From positions 186,001 through 250,000 of the forward strand of contig NZ_CP025612.1 in the NCBI RefSeq assembly GCF_002868735.1: a stretch of DNA of 64,000 bases, written 5' to 3'. The DNA comes from Niveispirillum cyanobacteriorum (lineage in GTDB: Bacteria > Pseudomonadota > Alphaproteobacteria > Azospirillales > Azospirillaceae). The notes beneath the pieces were generated by a model. The model made no database searches, was not told the origin of the DNA, and saw nothing but the letters and a program-made list of their open reading frames with translations. Position 1 is the first letter of the stretch. The number at the start of each line of letters is the position of its first letter. Shown here piece by piece: positions 8,536 through 17,763 of the stretch. The translations under genes and the position numbers were made by a program.

Positions 8536-9057
8536 ATGGAGCAGGAATTGACCGAGTTGCGGGTTCACCAGGGCGATATTACGGCCCTGGACATTGATGT
8601 CATTGTCAATGCGGCGGCCCCCGGCCTGGGCGGCGGTACCGGCGTGTCGCGCGCCATCCATGATGCGGCAGGCCCGGACCTGTTCGCCGCCGCTGCCGCG
8701 CTGGACCCGGTTGGCCGCGGCGACGCCGGCATCACGCCGGGTTTTGGCTTGAAGGCGCGCTGGGTCGTGCATGCCGTCGGCCCCGTCTATGTCACCGGCA
8801 AGATGGGAGAGGATAAGGTCCTGGCCCGCTGTTACCGCCGTGCGCTGGAGCTGTGTGTGGAGAAAGGGGGCCGGTCTATCGCCTTCCCTGCGATCTCCAC
8901 CGGTGCCTATCGCTTTCCCAAGGCTCTGGCGGCGCAGGTCGCCGTGGCGACCGTGCGCGCCTTCGTCGCGGATCATCCCGATGCACTGGATCAGGTCTTG
9001 TTTGTTGCCACGGGCGGGGACAACATTCAGGCATTAACGGCGGCGCTGACCGCCTGA
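8536..9057 (+). CDS. Macro-domain protein with substituted catalytic residues
   Basis: 173 residues, a single macro domain. GDITALDIDVIVNAAAPGLG and the later FPAISTGAYRFPKALA correspond to the ADP-ribose-binding loops. In MacroD/YmdB-type hydrolases the first loop reads NAAN....GGGGVDG, with the second Asn and the Asp taking part in deacetylation or de-ADP-ribosylation. Here those positions are Ala28 and Ser38 (NAAA and TGVS). The protein may still bind ADP-ribose or O-acetyl-ADP-ribose but may lack the classical hydrolase activity, or use other residues. It follows the RsbW-like gene by 23 bp on the same strand and may share its transcript. Confidence 0.85.
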   Translation: MEQELTELRVHQGDITALDIDVIVNAAAPGLGGGTGVSRAIHDAAGPDLFAAAAALDPVGRGDAGITPGFGLKARWVVHAVGPVYVTGKMGEDKVLARCYRRALELCVEKGGRSIAFPAISTGAYRFPKALAAQVAVATVRAFVADHPDALDQVLFVATGGDNIQALTAALTA

Positions 9058-9083
9058 CCTGAAACCAGATGGGGAGGGGCACT

Positions 9084-9764
9084 ATGCCCACTGTCGTCAT
9101 TACCGGCGCCAATCGCGGTATCGGCCTTGAATTTGCCCGCCAATATGCCGCTGACGGCTGGACCGTCATTGCCACCTGCCGCGATCTGTCCAGCCCCGGC
9201 GGGCTGGCCACTGTGGCGGGCGTGGAACTGTTTGCCCTGTCGGTCGATGACCCGGCCTCCATCAAGGCATTTGCCGGTGCGCTGAAGGGCCGCTCCATCG
9301 ATCTGCTGATCAACAATGCCGGCATCATGGGGCCCGATCTGGCCGCGCAGTCCAAGGACGGTATTGATCCCGAGGGTTGGCTGGAGACGCTGAAGGTCAA
9401 TGGCCTCGCCCCAATCCTGGTGTCGCTTGCTCTGCGTCCGCTGCTGTCGGCGGGGGCGAAGGTGGCGACGGTGTCCAGCCAGCTTGGTTCCATCACCGAG
9501 ACGGAAAGCGGCGGCATGTATGCCTATCGCGCGTCAAAGGCTGCCATCAATATGGGCAACCGCACCCTGGCCGCCGACTGGCGCGACGACGGCATCACCT
9601 GCATCGTCATGCATCCGGGCTGGGTGCAGACCGACATGGGTGGGCCGAAGGCACCAGTGACGCCGCCGGATAGCGTGGCCGGCATGCGCCGCGTCATCGC
9701 GGCGGCGGGTCCCGGCGACAGCGGCGCCTTCTTTGCCTATGATGGGCGGCGTATCCCCTGGTAA
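9084..9764 (+). CDS. Short-chain dehydrogenase/reductase
   Basis: 226 residues from the ATG at 9084, which has GGGGAGGGG just upstream; an upstream ATG at 9069 overlaps that ribosome-binding site and is unlikely. Classical SDR features are present: glycine-rich GANRGIG at the N-terminus, NNAG near residue 75, a catalytic Ser region (ATVSSQLGS) and YRASK as the Tyr-x3-Lys pair. It belongs to the SDR branch that resembles C-factor and sniffer-like carbonyl reductases. The substrate cannot be deduced. It lies 26 bp after the macro-domain gene and 25 bp before the DsbA-like isomerase gene, all in one direction. Confidence 0.88.
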   Translation: MPTVVITGANRGIGLEFARQYAADGWTVIATCRDLSSPGGLATVAGVELFALSVDDPASIKAFAGALKGRSIDLLINNAGIMGPDLAAQSKDGIDPEGWLETLKVNGLAPILVSLALRPLLSAGAKVATVSSQLGSITETESGGMYAYRASKAAINMGNRTLAADWRDDGITCIVMHPGWVQTDMGGPKAPVTPPDSVAGMRRVIAAAGPGDSGAFFAYDGRRIPW

Positions 9765-9789
9765 GGCCCCCTGCATCGGAGGTCCTGAC

Positions 9790-10398
9790 ATGAGCGGCGC
9801 CCCCATCGATTTCTATTTCGACTTCGCCTCCCCCTATGCCTATCTGGCGTCGGCCCGCATTGACGCGCTGGCCGGGCGCTGGGGGCGGGTGGTGCGATGG
9901 CGGCCCATCCTGCTGGGGGCGGTGTTCAAGATCAGCGGCGGGATGCCCAACCTGAACAAACCCCTCCAGGGTGACTATCTGCGCCACGACGTGCCCCGCT
10001 GCGCCCGCCTGTGGGGTGTGCCACTGCATCAGCCCTTGCCGGCCCCGTTCCCGTCACTGGCGGCGTCGCGCGCCTTCTACTGGCTGGATCAGGCAGGCGG
10101 GGAGCACAGTCCGGCGGCCTTGGCCCGCGCCCTTTTCCATGCCCATTGGGCAGAAGGGCGCGACATGGCTCTGCCGGAGAATGTGCTGGATGTCGCCGCC
10201 AGTTTGGGCCTGGACCGCGATGCAGTGGAGGCGGGCATTGCCGAGACCGCCGTGAAGGACCGGCTGCGGGTGGAGACGGAAACGGCCATCAGCCGGGGCG
10301 TGTTCGGCGCGCCGTTCTTCGTTGTCGATGGGGAACCGTTCTGGGGGGCGGACCGCATGGATCAGATCGAGGAGTGGCTGCGCCGGGGAGGGTGGTGA
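9790..10398 (+). CDS. 2-hydroxychromene-2-carboxylate isomerase family protein (DsbA-like thioredoxin fold)
   Basis: 202 residues from the ATG at 9790, with GGAGG 7 bp upstream; the longer frame from 9733 runs inside the preceding gene. It begins IDFYFDFASPYAYLASARID, the GSH-binding start of the NahD/kappa-class GST family, and ends with GVFGAPFFVVDGEPFWGADRMDQ, typical of the family, which includes the cis-Pro segment GAPFF. NahD isomerises hydroxychromene carboxylate in naphthalene breakdown, but most alphaproteobacterial relatives sit outside such clusters, and no aromatic-degradation genes are seen here. General glutathione-dependent isomerase or transferase activity is the safer reading. 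Confidence 0.85.
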   Translation: MSGAPIDFYFDFASPYAYLASARIDALAGRWGRVVRWRPILLGAVFKISGGMPNLNKPLQGDYLRHDVPRCARLWGVPLHQPLPAPFPSLAASRAFYWLDQAGGEHSPAALARALFHAHWAEGRDMALPENVLDVAASLGLDRDAVEAGIAETAVKDRLRVETETAISRGVFGAPFFVVDGEPFWGADRMDQIEEWLRRGGW

Positions 10399-10420
10399 CG
10401 CCCCCACCCCAGCGTGCTGA

Positions 10421-10984
10421 TCACAGCGCGTCGGCCGCCTTCTTCACCACCACCTTGTTCTGTGCCGTGCCGAACCAGCCCAGCACCGTGTTGTGGTGGT
10501 CGATGATCTGTTCGAAGGTCAGGTCGCCCATGTCGCAGGTCGTGTGACCATCGGCGATCAAGGTGACGTCGAAGCCATGGGCGATGGCGCTGCGCACGGA
10601 GGTGTCGATACAAAACGGCGTCATGCAGCCGCCAATGATGACATGGCGAATGCCGCCATCTAGCAGTGCCTGCTTCAGGCCCGTATCCAGGAAACTGTCG
10701 CAGGTGGTCTTGTGCACCACCAACTCGCCCGCCTGCGGCGTCAGTTCGCGGCGGATCTCCCAGCCGGGCGTGCCCTTGGCCAGGCGGTGATCGTCGGCTG
10801 CATCATGCTGCACGTGGATCAGGGTGACGCCGGCGGCGCGTGCGCGGGTTTGTAGGTCGGCCAGCCGGGCGACGACCCCGTCCAGGGCCTTCGCGGCGGC
10901 GACATTACGCGGCCCGTCGCCGGCGGGCAGGATGCCTTCCTGCACATCGATGACGATCAGGGCGGTCTCATTGGCGGCTTGCAT
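10421..10984 (-). CDS. Cysteine hydrolase of the isochorismatase-like family
   Basis: 187 residues from the ATG at 10984, chosen because AGGGAG lies 7 bp upstream; an ATG at 10990 is only 1 bp from that motif. The fold and catalytic triad of cysteine hydrolases are visible: Asp in LIVIDVQEG, Lys in VVHKTTCDSF, and the nucleophile Cys in IIGGCMTPFCIDTSVRSA, within the usual GGxxTxxCV-like segment. Members hydrolyse isochorismate, nicotinamide, N-carbamoyl compounds or ureidoacrylate; the substrate here is not determined. Monocistronic, convergent with the NahD-like gene. Confidence 0.85.
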   Translation of the reverse strand: MQAANETALIVIDVQEGILPAGDGPRNVAAAKALDGVVARLADLQTRARAAGVTLIHVQHDAADDHRLAKGTPGWEIRRELTPQAGELVVHKTTCDSFLDTGLKQALLDGGIRHVIIGGCMTPFCIDTSVRSAIAHGFDVTLIADGHTTCDMGDLTFEQIIDHHNTVLGWFGTAQNKVVVKKAADAL

Positions 10985-11133
10985 CTTCATGCTCCCTGTT
11001 TGTCGGGTCAGACAGGGGTAAGGGAGATTTGTTTCTGGATGATTTCAAAGGGGGCCGGACCCTTGCAGCGGGAAGCGGATGCGCTACGCTGCCCGTGCAA
11101 TCCACAAGCTCTTGACGGGCAAAAAATCAAGGA

Positions 11134-13107
11134 ATGGGATACGTGCGGATCATCGGACATTTCATGCGCGGCAGCGCCCTGGCGCTGGTACTTGCCCTTT
11201 CTGCCGGGGCTGTGTCGGCCCAGACGGTGCCGGCCAAGATTGAGCGGGTTCAGAACGGCAATATCGTCACCGAGAATATCCCCGCCGTCGATGCGGCGCT
11301 GGGTGAACGTCTGTCGGCCTATCTGTCGGCCCGGTCCGCCGGCATGCTGGACTGGACCCCCGACGGCAAGGGCATCCTGATCACCACCCGGTTTGGCGAG
11401 ACGTCACAGCTGCATCTGGTGAACGGCCCCATGATGGCCCGCCAGCAGCTGACCTTTGCCGCCGAACCCATCACATCCGCCGCCTTCAGCCCGGCCAAGG
11501 GTTCCACCGATCTGGTCTATGTCTGGGACAAGGGCGGATCAGAGAATTTCCAGTTCTTCCATCTGGATGTTGCCACGGGCAAGACAACGCTGGTCACCGA
11601 CGGCAAGTCGCGCAACCAGGGTCTGGTCTGGAACCATAAGGGCGACAAGTTCGCCTTTTCCAGCACCCGGCGCGATGGCAAGAACACCGATGTCTATGTC
11701 GGCGGGTTGAAGGATGCCGCGACCGTTGCCCCGCTGGTGGCGCAGACGGGATCGTGGGGCGCTGTCGCCTTCTCCCAGGATGATAAGAAGCTGCTGGTCG
11801 GGCAATATATCGCCATCACCAAGTCCTATCTGTCGGTGGTCGATGTCGCCACGGGCCAGCTGACCCGCATCAAGCCGGAGAAGGACACCACCGCCCTGAC
11901 CGGTGTCGGCTTTACGCCCGACGCCAAGGGCGTGTTCCTGACGTCCGACGAGGAAGGGGAGTTCAAGCGCCTGGGCCTGCATGATCTGGCGTCGGGCAAG
12001 ACCACCTGGATCACCGCTGATGACCCTTGGGATGTGGAAGAGGCGGTGCTGTCGCATGATGGCAAGCGCCTGGCCTATGTCCTGAACGAGGGGGGCTGGT
12101 CCACGGTGCGGGTGATCGACACCAAGACGCTGAAGCCAGTGAAGCTGCCCGCCCTGCCCAAGGGCATTATCGGCGGCGTGTCGTTCAGCCCGGATGGGTC
12201 GAAGCTGGCGCTCTCGCTGACCACGCCGACCGCCCCCGCCGATGTGCATGTCGTCGATCTGGGCAAGGGCAAGGTGGAGCAGTGGACCAAGAGCGAGGTT
12301 GGTGGTCTGAACACCGAGACTTTCGCCGATGCCAGCCTGATCCAATTCCCGACCTTTGATCAGCGGCAGATCCCGGCCTTCCTGTTCAAGCCCAAGAATG
12401 CCAAGGGCAAGCTGCCGGTCATCATGCTGATCCATGGTGGGCCAGAAGGGCAGAGCCGCCCCAATTTCAGCGCCACGGTGCAGTTCTGGGCCAATGAGCT
12501 GGGGGCGGCGGTGCTGCTGCCCAATATCCGGGGCTCGGAAGGCTATGGGAAGACCTATCTGGGCCTGGATAATGGCTTCAAGCGCGAGGACAGCATCAAG
12601 GATATCGGCGCTCTGATCGACTGGGTCGCGACCCAGCCCGACCTGGACAAGGACAAGATCGTGGTGGCCGGCGGCTCCTATGGTGGTTACGCCACCCTGG
12701 CGGCCATGACCCATTATAATGACAAGCTGGCCGGTGGGGCCGATACCGTCGGCATCTCAAACTTCATCACCTTCCTGGAGGCGACGGCGGAATATCGCCG
12801 CGACCTGCGCCGCCCGGAATATGGTGATGAGCGTCATCCCGAGATGCGCGCTTTCCTGCAGAAAATCTCGCCCCTGACCAACGCGTCGAAGATCACCAAG
12901 CCGATGCTGGTCATCCAGGGCTACAATGATCCGCGCGTGCCGGTGGGCGAGGCGGAGCAGATGGTGGCCGCCATCCGCAAGAATGGCGGCGAGGTCGGCT
13001 ATGTCCTGGCCATGGACGAGGGGCACGGCTTCAAGAAGAAGTCGAACCAGTTCGTGGCGCAGATGGCGCAGGCGCAGTTCTTCCAGAAGGTGTTTGGGAA
13101 GAAGTAA
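11134..13107 (+). CDS. Secreted S9-family serine peptidase (prolyl oligopeptidase/acylaminoacyl-peptidase type)
   Basis: Up to 657 residues. A signal peptide (MRGSALALVLALSAGAVSAQ) is clear; it begins at the internal ATG at 11164, so translation may start there, at 11134 or at an intervening GTG. The middle of the protein is a beta-propeller with WD40-like repeats (for example PVWDKGGSEN-type and SPDGSKLALSL segments). The C-terminal alpha/beta-hydrolase has the nucleophile in VAGGSYGGYATL, the Asp in GYNDPRVPVGEAEQ and the His in DEGHGFKKKSN. It probably trims proline-containing or N-acylated peptides in the periplasm. The neighbours are unrelated. Confidence 0.9.
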   Translation: MGYVRIIGHFMRGSALALVLALSAGAVSAQTVPAKIERVQNGNIVTENIPAVDAALGERLSAYLSARSAGMLDWTPDGKGILITTRFGETSQLHLVNGPMMARQQLTFAAEPITSAAFSPAKGSTDLVYVWDKGGSENFQFFHLDVATGKTTLVTDGKSRNQGLVWNHKGDKFAFSSTRRDGKNTDVYVGGLKDAATVAPLVAQTGSWGAVAFSQDDKKLLVGQYIAITKSYLSVVDVATGQLTRIKPEKDTTALTGVGFTPDAKGVFLTSDEEGEFKRLGLHDLASGKTTWITADDPWDVEEAVLSHDGKRLAYVLNEGGWSTVRVIDTKTLKPVKLPALPKGIIGGVSFSPDGSKLALSLTTPTAPADVHVVDLGKGKVEQWTKSEVGGLNTETFADASLIQFPTFDQRQIPAFLFKPKNAKGKLPVIMLIHGGPEGQSRPNFSATVQFWANELGAAVLLPNIRGSEGYGKTYLGLDNGFKREDSIKDIGALIDWVATQPDLDKDKIVVAGGSYGGYATLAAMTHYNDKLAGGADTVGISNFITFLEATAEYRRDLRRPEYGDERHPEMRAFLQKISPLTNASKITKPMLVIQGYNDPRVPVGEAEQMVAAIRKNGGEVGYVLAMDEGHGFKKKSNQFVAQMAQAQFFQKVFGKK

Positions 13108-13117
13108 GGTTGTGGTG

Positions 13118-13150
13118 ATCGGGGGAGTGGTGATCTGCCCTTCCCCCGAT
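13118..13150 (+). terminator. Stem-loop after the S9 peptidase gene
   Basis: Arms ATCGGGGGA (13118-13126) and TCCCCCGAT (13142-13150) are perfect complements with a 15-base loop, 10 bp after the peptidase stop. No T-run follows, so this is a weak intrinsic terminator at best. Confidence 0.35.
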
Positions 13151-13170
13151 TGCCGCTCCAGGGGGATCAT

Positions 13171-13728
13171 GTGGAATCGACTTCCAAATGGCGTGATTGC
13201 ACCGATGAGATGCTAACTTTGATAGACAGCATGCCGACGGGGAAATCTTTCCTGGTTGCGGCTGATATACTTGAGCATCGTGAACTATACGATCGGTTGA
13301 TCCGTAAAGAATTTCCCGTTCCATTCGAGTTGAGTTTAAAATTCCACTTCAATGGAGAAGTACGGTTTTTAAATATTATTGATGTAAATTCGATTTTTTA
13401 TTACCTCTTGGGTGATTTTTTTGGTCTTGTGACAACGCTCTCGATTTCAGGCGGGAAAATCATTTTTCACAACGATCATCCAGCGAATATTTCACTTGTT
13501 GTTGCCGACAAGGGGATGATTGATACCTTCTGCGCTGAGTGGGATGCCGCCTTTTGTTTTCATCAGCAGTATGGGGCCGGTGTTGGATTTGCTGAGGCTG
13601 GTGAGGCGTATGTGCAGGAGGTCCTTGCCCGACTGGCAGCTGTGATACCAGATGAGATGGTCAGAATCTCGCGGTTGTCCGCATGTGTGGGTCGCAAGAC
13701 ACCGGTGCACGGCGACGGTGGATGTTAA
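13171..13728 (+). CDS. Hypothetical protein in an AT-rich patch
   Basis: 185 residues from the GTG at 13171, preceded by AGGGGG at 5 bp; the frame is open from a TTG at 13150, and an ATG lies at 13210. No family is recognised. The protein is soluble, with a central hydrophobic beta-rich part (FLNIIDVNSIFYYLLGDFFG, then LVTTLSISGGKIIFHNDHP) and an acidic helical C-terminus; the last ~20 residues look poorly conserved in character. Base composition is strikingly AT-rich between about 13200 and 13520, unlike every neighbour, which suggests horizontal acquisition. It sits between an S9 peptidase gene and purQ, where a purS gene might be expected. Confidence 0.5.
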   Translation: MESTSKWRDCTDEMLTLIDSMPTGKSFLVAADILEHRELYDRLIRKEFPVPFELSLKFHFNGEVRFLNIIDVNSIFYYLLGDFFGLVTTLSISGGKIIFHNDHPANISLVVADKGMIDTFCAEWDAAFCFHQQYGAGVGFAEAGEAYVQEVLARLAAVIPDEMVRISRLSACVGRKTPVHGDGGC

Positions 13729-13789
13729 GCGCAATCCCCACCCGCCGATAACGCCGCCCTGCCATGGCCCCGCCGGGTGGCCCCCGACC

Positions 13790-13818
13790 TTGCATTGAAG
13801 CCCTGTCGGCATTAGGGT
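13790..13818 (+). promoter_or_regulatory. Possible sigma-70 promoter of purQL
   Basis: TTGCAT and TAGGGT are separated by 17 bp, about 70 bp upstream of the purQ ATG. Both hexamers are weak matches; the element is proposed mainly because purQ must have its own promoter if the upstream gene is foreign. Confidence 0.25.
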
Positions 13819-13890
13819 CCCGCCGCATCGGGGGGCCGTCCCGGTGACGGTCTGCCGCCTCCCTTTCACCAACGGATCGGGTAACGCGGG

Positions 13891-14580
13891 ATGAAGTCCG
13901 CCGTCATCGTCTTCCCTGGTTCCAACTGCGACCGCGATATTGCGGTGGCCTTGGAACAGGCTTCCGGCAAGAAGCCCCACATGGCCTTCCACAAGGACAC
14001 GGAACTGCCGGACGTCGATGTCATCGCCGTCCCTGGCGGTTTTTCCTACGGCGATTATCTGCGCTGTGGGGCCATGGCCGCCCATTCGCCTATCATGAAG
14101 GTGGTGAAGGAACGGGCCGCCAAGGGCGTGCGCGTTGTCGGCATCTGCAACGGCTTTCAGATCATCACCGAGGCGGGTCTGCTGCCCGGTGCCCTGATCC
14201 GCAACAAGTCACTGAAATACGTTTGCCGTACGGTCGGCCTGCGCGTCGAGACGACGGACAGCGACTTTACCCGCAAATATGCCAAGGGTCAGGTGATCGG
14301 CATTCCGGTCGGCCATGGCGAGGGTAATTATGTCGCCGATGACGAGACGCTAAAGCGTCTGGAAGGCGAAGGGCTGGTGGCGTTCCGCTATACCGCTCTG
14401 CCGGGCCAGAGCGCCGACCAGGCGAACCCCAATGGCGCGACCAACGACATTGCCGGCATCTTCAACGCACAGCGCAACGTGCTGGGCATGATGCCGCATC
14501 CCGAACGCGCCTTCGATCCGCTGCATGGCAATACCGATGGCCGTGCCTTCTTCGATAGCCTGGTGGAGACCCTGTCGTGA
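13891..14580 (+). CDS. purQ: Phosphoribosylformylglycinamidine synthase, glutaminase subunit
   Basis: 229 residues, the normal size. PurQ releases ammonia from glutamine for PurL in the fourth step of purine synthesis. The class I glutamine amidotransferase triad is visible: Cys in [20 protein letters not shown] (~residue 88) and His-Glu in [10 protein letters not shown] near the C-terminus; the N-terminus ([17 protein letters not shown]) is diagnostic. It overlaps purL by 4 bp (GTGA), indicating translational coupling. The third subunit, PurS, needed with small-type PurL, is not encoded in the 700 bp upstream. Confidence 0.97.
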   Translation: MKSAVIVFPGSNCDRDIAVALEQASGKKPHMAFHKDTELPDVDVIAVPGGFSYGDYLRCGAMAAHSPIMKVVKERAAKGVRVVGICNGFQIITEAGLLPGALIRNKSLKYVCRTVGLRVETTDSDFTRKYAKGQVIGIPVGHGEGNYVADDETLKRLEGEGLVAFRYTALPGQSADQANPNGATNDIAGIFNAQRNVLGMMPHPERAFDPLHGNTDGRAFFDSLVETLS

Positions 14581-16799
14581 GCGCCCGCAAGGAACCCGTT
14601 GTGAACGAGGCCCTGGCCGCCGAACACGGCATCAAGGCCGATGAATATGTCCGCCTGCTGGAAATCGTCGGCCGTCAGCCGACCTTTACCGAGCTGGGTA
14701 TATATTCGGTGATGTGGTCGGAGCATTGCTCCTACAAGTCGTCGCGCGTCTGGCTGAAGAAGTTCCCGACCACGGCCCCCTGGGTCATCTGTGGTCCGGG
14801 TGAGAATGCCGGCGTTATCGACATTGGTGACGGTCAGGCCGCCATCTTCAAGATGGAAAGCCATAACCACCCCTCCTATATCGAGCCCTTCCAGGGGGCG
14901 GCGACGGGCGTGGGCGGCATTCTGCGCGACGTGTTCACCATGGGCGCGCGGCCCATCGCCAACCTGAACGCCCTGCGTTTCGGAGAGCCTGGCCATCCCA
15001 AGACCCGTCAGCTGGTGGCGGGCGTGGTGTCGGGCATCGGCCATTACGGCAATTGCGTCGGCGTGCCCACCGTGGGCGGCGAGACCAATTTCCACAAGGC
15101 CTATAACGGCAATTGCCTGGTCAATGCCATGACCGTGGGCATCGCCGACCAGGACAAGATTTTCTATTCCAAGGCCGCAGGTGTTGGTAACCCCGTGGTC
15201 TATGTCGGGTCGAAGACCGGCCGCGACGGCATCCATGGCGCCACCATGTCCTCGGCCGAGTTCACCGAGGATAGCGAGGCCAAGCGCCCCACGGTGCAGG
15301 TTGGCGATCCGTTCACGGAAAAGCTGCTGATCGAGGCGTGCCTGGAACTGATGAATACCGACGCCATCCAGTCCATTCAGGACATGGGCGCCGCCGGCCT
15401 GACCTCCTCGTCGGTCGAAATGGCCGGCAAGGGCGGGTTGGGTATCGAGCTGCATCTGGAAAAGGTGCCGCAGCGTGAGACGGGGATGACCCCCTATGAG
15501 ATCATGCTGTCGGAGAGCCAGGAACGCATGCTGATGATCCTGAAGCCCGGTTCCGAGGATGTGGCCCGCGCCATCTTCGAGAAGTGGGAACTGGATTTCG
15601 CCGTGATCGGCCACCTGACCGATACGGGCCGTTTCGTCCTGAAGATGAATGGCGATACCTATTGCGATCTGGAACTGGCCCCGCTGTTCGATGCGGCCCC
15701 GCTCTATCACCGTCCGACTGAAGAGACGCCGGCCCAGCCGCCGCTCGACCTGGACGAGGACGAGCTGTGGCCGGAAGATCTGTCGCTGGGCGATATCCTG
15801 ACCAAGCTGGTCTCCTGCCCTGATCTGGCCTCCAAGCGCTGGATCTGGCAGCAGTATGACAGCCAGGTTGGGGCCGATACCCGCTTCCTGTCGGGTCAGG
15901 CCGATGCGGCGGTCGTGCGCGTGCATGGGACGAACAAGGCGCTGGCCATGTCGTCCGACGTAACCCCGCGTTACTGCTTTGCCGACCCGGTGCAGGGTGG
16001 GCGACAGGCCGTGGCCGAAAGCTACCGCAATGTGTCCGCCGTTGGTGCTCTACCGCTGGCCATCACCGACAACATGAATTTCGGCAATCCCGAAAAGCCC
16101 CGGATCATGGGGCAGTTCGCCGGTTGCGTCGAAGGCATGGCCGAAGCCTGCCGCGTGCTGGATTACCCGGTCGTGTCAGGTAACGTGTCGCTCTACAACG
16201 AAACCAACGGCGTGGGCATCCTGCCGACCCCGACGGTGGGCGGTGTCGGCCTGCTGGCCGATGGGCACAAGGCGGTGGGCCTGGGCTTCAAGAATGACGG
16301 CGACGTCATTCTGCTGGTGGGCGAGACCGAGGGGCATCTGGGCCAGAGCCTGTACCTGCGCGAAATCTTGGGTCTGGAGGAAGGTCCGGCCCCGGCGGTT
16401 GATCTGGAAACCGAGAAGCGCCACGGCACCTTCGTGCGTGACGCGATCCAGGCCGGCCTGATCACGGCGTCGCACGACGTTTCGGATGGTGGTCTGCAGG
16501 TGGCGCTGGCCGAAATGGCCATGGCCGGCAACAAGGGTGCCGACCTGTCCGGCCTGGACGGCTGGCACGTGGCGGAGCTGTTCGGTGAGGATCAGGGTCG
16601 TTATGTCCTGACCGTGAAGCCCGCCGATCTGGATGCGGTGGAGACCAAGGCCGCGGAGGCCGGCGTCACGCTCTCCCGTATCGGCACCGTGGGCGGCGAC
16701 GCCCTGATCGGCGCTTCGGGGGCCATTATCTCGGTCGCGGACCTGATTGAAGCGAACGAGGCTTGGCTGCCGAACTATATGAATGGCAAGGTGAACTGA
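14577..16799 (+). CDS. purL: Phosphoribosylformylglycinamidine synthase, large ATP-binding subunit (small-type PurL)
   Basis: 740 residues, the length of the PurL of the three-part PurLQS enzyme. It amidates FGAR to FGAM using ATP and ammonia from PurQ. Characteristic segments include [15 protein letters not shown] near residue 45, [20 protein letters not shown] near residue 95, and the AIR-synthase-like repeats with [12 protein letters not shown] and [17 protein letters not shown]. The start is the GTG at 14577, which overlaps the purQ stop. A strong terminator follows at 16815. Confidence 0.97.
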   Translation: MSARKEPVVNEALAAEHGIKADEYVRLLEIVGRQPTFTELGIYSVMWSEHCSYKSSRVWLKKFPTTAPWVICGPGENAGVIDIGDGQAAIFKMESHNHPSYIEPFQGAATGVGGILRDVFTMGARPIANLNALRFGEPGHPKTRQLVAGVVSGIGHYGNCVGVPTVGGETNFHKAYNGNCLVNAMTVGIADQDKIFYSKAAGVGNPVVYVGSKTGRDGIHGATMSSAEFTEDSEAKRPTVQVGDPFTEKLLIEACLELMNTDAIQSIQDMGAAGLTSSSVEMAGKGGLGIELHLEKVPQRETGMTPYEIMLSESQERMLMILKPGSEDVARAIFEKWELDFAVIGHLTDTGRFVLKMNGDTYCDLELAPLFDAAPLYHRPTEETPAQPPLDLDEDELWPEDLSLGDILTKLVSCPDLASKRWIWQQYDSQVGADTRFLSGQADAAVVRVHGTNKALAMSSDVTPRYCFADPVQGGRQAVAESYRNVSAVGALPLAITDNMNFGNPEKPRIMGQFAGCVEGMAEACRVLDYPVVSGNVSLYNETNGVGILPTPTVGGVGLLADGHKAVGLGFKNDGDVILLVGETEGHLGQSLYLREILGLEEGPAPAVDLETEKRHGTFVRDAIQAGLITASHDVSDGGLQVALAEMAMAGNKGADLSGLDGWHVAELFGEDQGRYVLTVKPADLDAVETKAAEAGVTLSRIGTVGGDALIGASGAIISVADLIEANEAWLPNYMNGKVN

Positions 16800-16814
16800 T
16801 TTCACCCGTTCCAG

Positions 16815-16854
16815 GCCCGCCATCCCGGTGCCAATCCGGGATGGCGGGCGTTTT
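16815..16854 (+). terminator. Intrinsic terminator of purQL
   Basis: A perfect 14-bp stem (arms 16815-16828 and 16836-16849) with a 7-base loop, followed by GTTTTC. It lies 15 bp after purL and separates purQL from bolA. Confidence 0.88.
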
Positions 16855-16872
16855 CATGTGAGGACCCAACCC

Positions 16873-17112
16873 ATGGCGATGCACGCATCCGAAATCGAGG
16901 CCCTGCTGCGCGAGGCGTTTCCCGACGCGGTTGTCCGCATCGACGATCTGCGCGGCGATGGCGATCATTACGCCGCCTATGTGGAAAGCCCGAGCTTCAA
17001 GGGCAAAAGCCGCGTGGCCCAGCATCAAGCCGTCTATGCCGCGCTGAAGGGCCGTATGGGCAATGAACTGCACGCCCTGATGCTGACCACGGCGGCACCC
17101 AAGGACGCATGA
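16873..17112 (+). CDS. bolA: BolA-family protein
   Basis: 79 residues from the ATG at 16873, with GAGG about 8 bp upstream; a longer frame would begin inside the purL terminator. A short class II KH-like fold: AMHASEIEALLREAFPDAVV, then GDGDHYAAYVESPSFKGKSR and the conserved RVAQHQAVYAAL helix. BolA proteins bind monothiol CGFS glutaredoxins and a shared [2Fe-2S] cluster, and serve iron-sulfur transfer. A CGFS glutaredoxin gene follows 115 bp downstream, a partnership conserved in alphaproteobacteria. The fold could equally be named IbaG-like. Confidence 0.92.
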   Translation: MAMHASEIEALLREAFPDAVVRIDDLRGDGDHYAAYVESPSFKGKSRVAQHQAVYAALKGRMGNELHALMLTTAAPKDA

Positions 17113-17227
17113 TTGGCTTGCCGAACGAACCCCCTGTTAAGGGCGACGGTTCGGCGCTATATGTCGAAGGATTTCCCACGGGACCGCAGGGGCGGCGCTG
17201 TGGTGTGGACTTGAGGAAATGTGAAAG

Positions 17228-17566
17228 ATGGACCAGACGGTTGCCGAGCGCATCAAGCGCGATATCGCCGACAATGACGTCGTGTTGTACATGAAGGGGA
17301 CGCCCGTGTTCCCGCAGTGCGGCTTCTCCGCCGCCGTGGTGCAGGTGCTGAGCCACCTGGGCGTCAAGTTCAAGGGCATCGACATCCTGGTCGATCCGGC
17401 CCTGCGCCAGGGCATCAAGGAATTCACCAACTGGCCGACCATCCCGCAGCTCTATGTGAAGGGCGAGTTCGTGGGCGGCTGTGACATCGTCCGCGAGATG
17501 TATGAGGCTGGCGAGCTTCAGGACCTGCTGCGCGAGAAGGGCGTGGCCACCGCCGACGCCGCCTGA
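17228..17566 (+). CDS. grxD: Grx4-family monothiol glutaredoxin
   Basis: 112 residues. The single-cysteine active site PQCGFSAAVV is at about residue 31, preceded by VVLYMKGTP; WPTIPQLYVKGEFVGGCDIV is the cis-Pro and glutathione-binding part. Monothiol CGFS glutaredoxins carry [2Fe-2S] clusters as glutathione-bridged dimers or as heterodimers with BolA, rather than acting as disulfide reductases. It is transcribed with, or just after, bolA, and is followed immediately by a terminator. Confidence 0.97.
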   Translation: MDQTVAERIKRDIADNDVVLYMKGTPVFPQCGFSAAVVQVLSHLGVKFKGIDILVDPALRQGIKEFTNWPTIPQLYVKGEFVGGCDIVREMYEAGELQDLLREKGVATADAA

Positions 17567-17585
17567 TCCGTCAGGATTGGACAAG

Positions 17586-17619
17586 AAAAGGGCCTTTCCG
17601 AAAGGGAAGGCCCTTTTTT
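17586..17619 (+). terminator. Intrinsic terminator of grxD
   Basis: The stem AAAGGGCCTTTCC / GGGAAGGCCCTTT with a GAAA tetraloop ends in a run of six T; it lies 20 bp after the grxD stop. Confidence 0.9.
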
Positions 17620-17763
17620 GTTGTCTCCACTTAAGGTGTCATTGATTTCAATTTAGCAAATGATTGTCTAAACAATAATCGTTGCAATATATTTACTATG
17701 CAGCGTTTCCAGATTGGTTAATATTTCGCCCCGGGGCGAGTAATAATCATGCTGGAGTTGGAA

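Noticed and set aside
13171-13728. A toxin-antitoxin module in the AT-rich patch
   Set aside because: Only one gene fits, and its sequence has no toxin or antitoxin motif that I recognise.
17109-17294. A 61-codon frame between bolA and grxD
   Set aside because: It overlaps the start of grxD in another frame and its product is low complexity.
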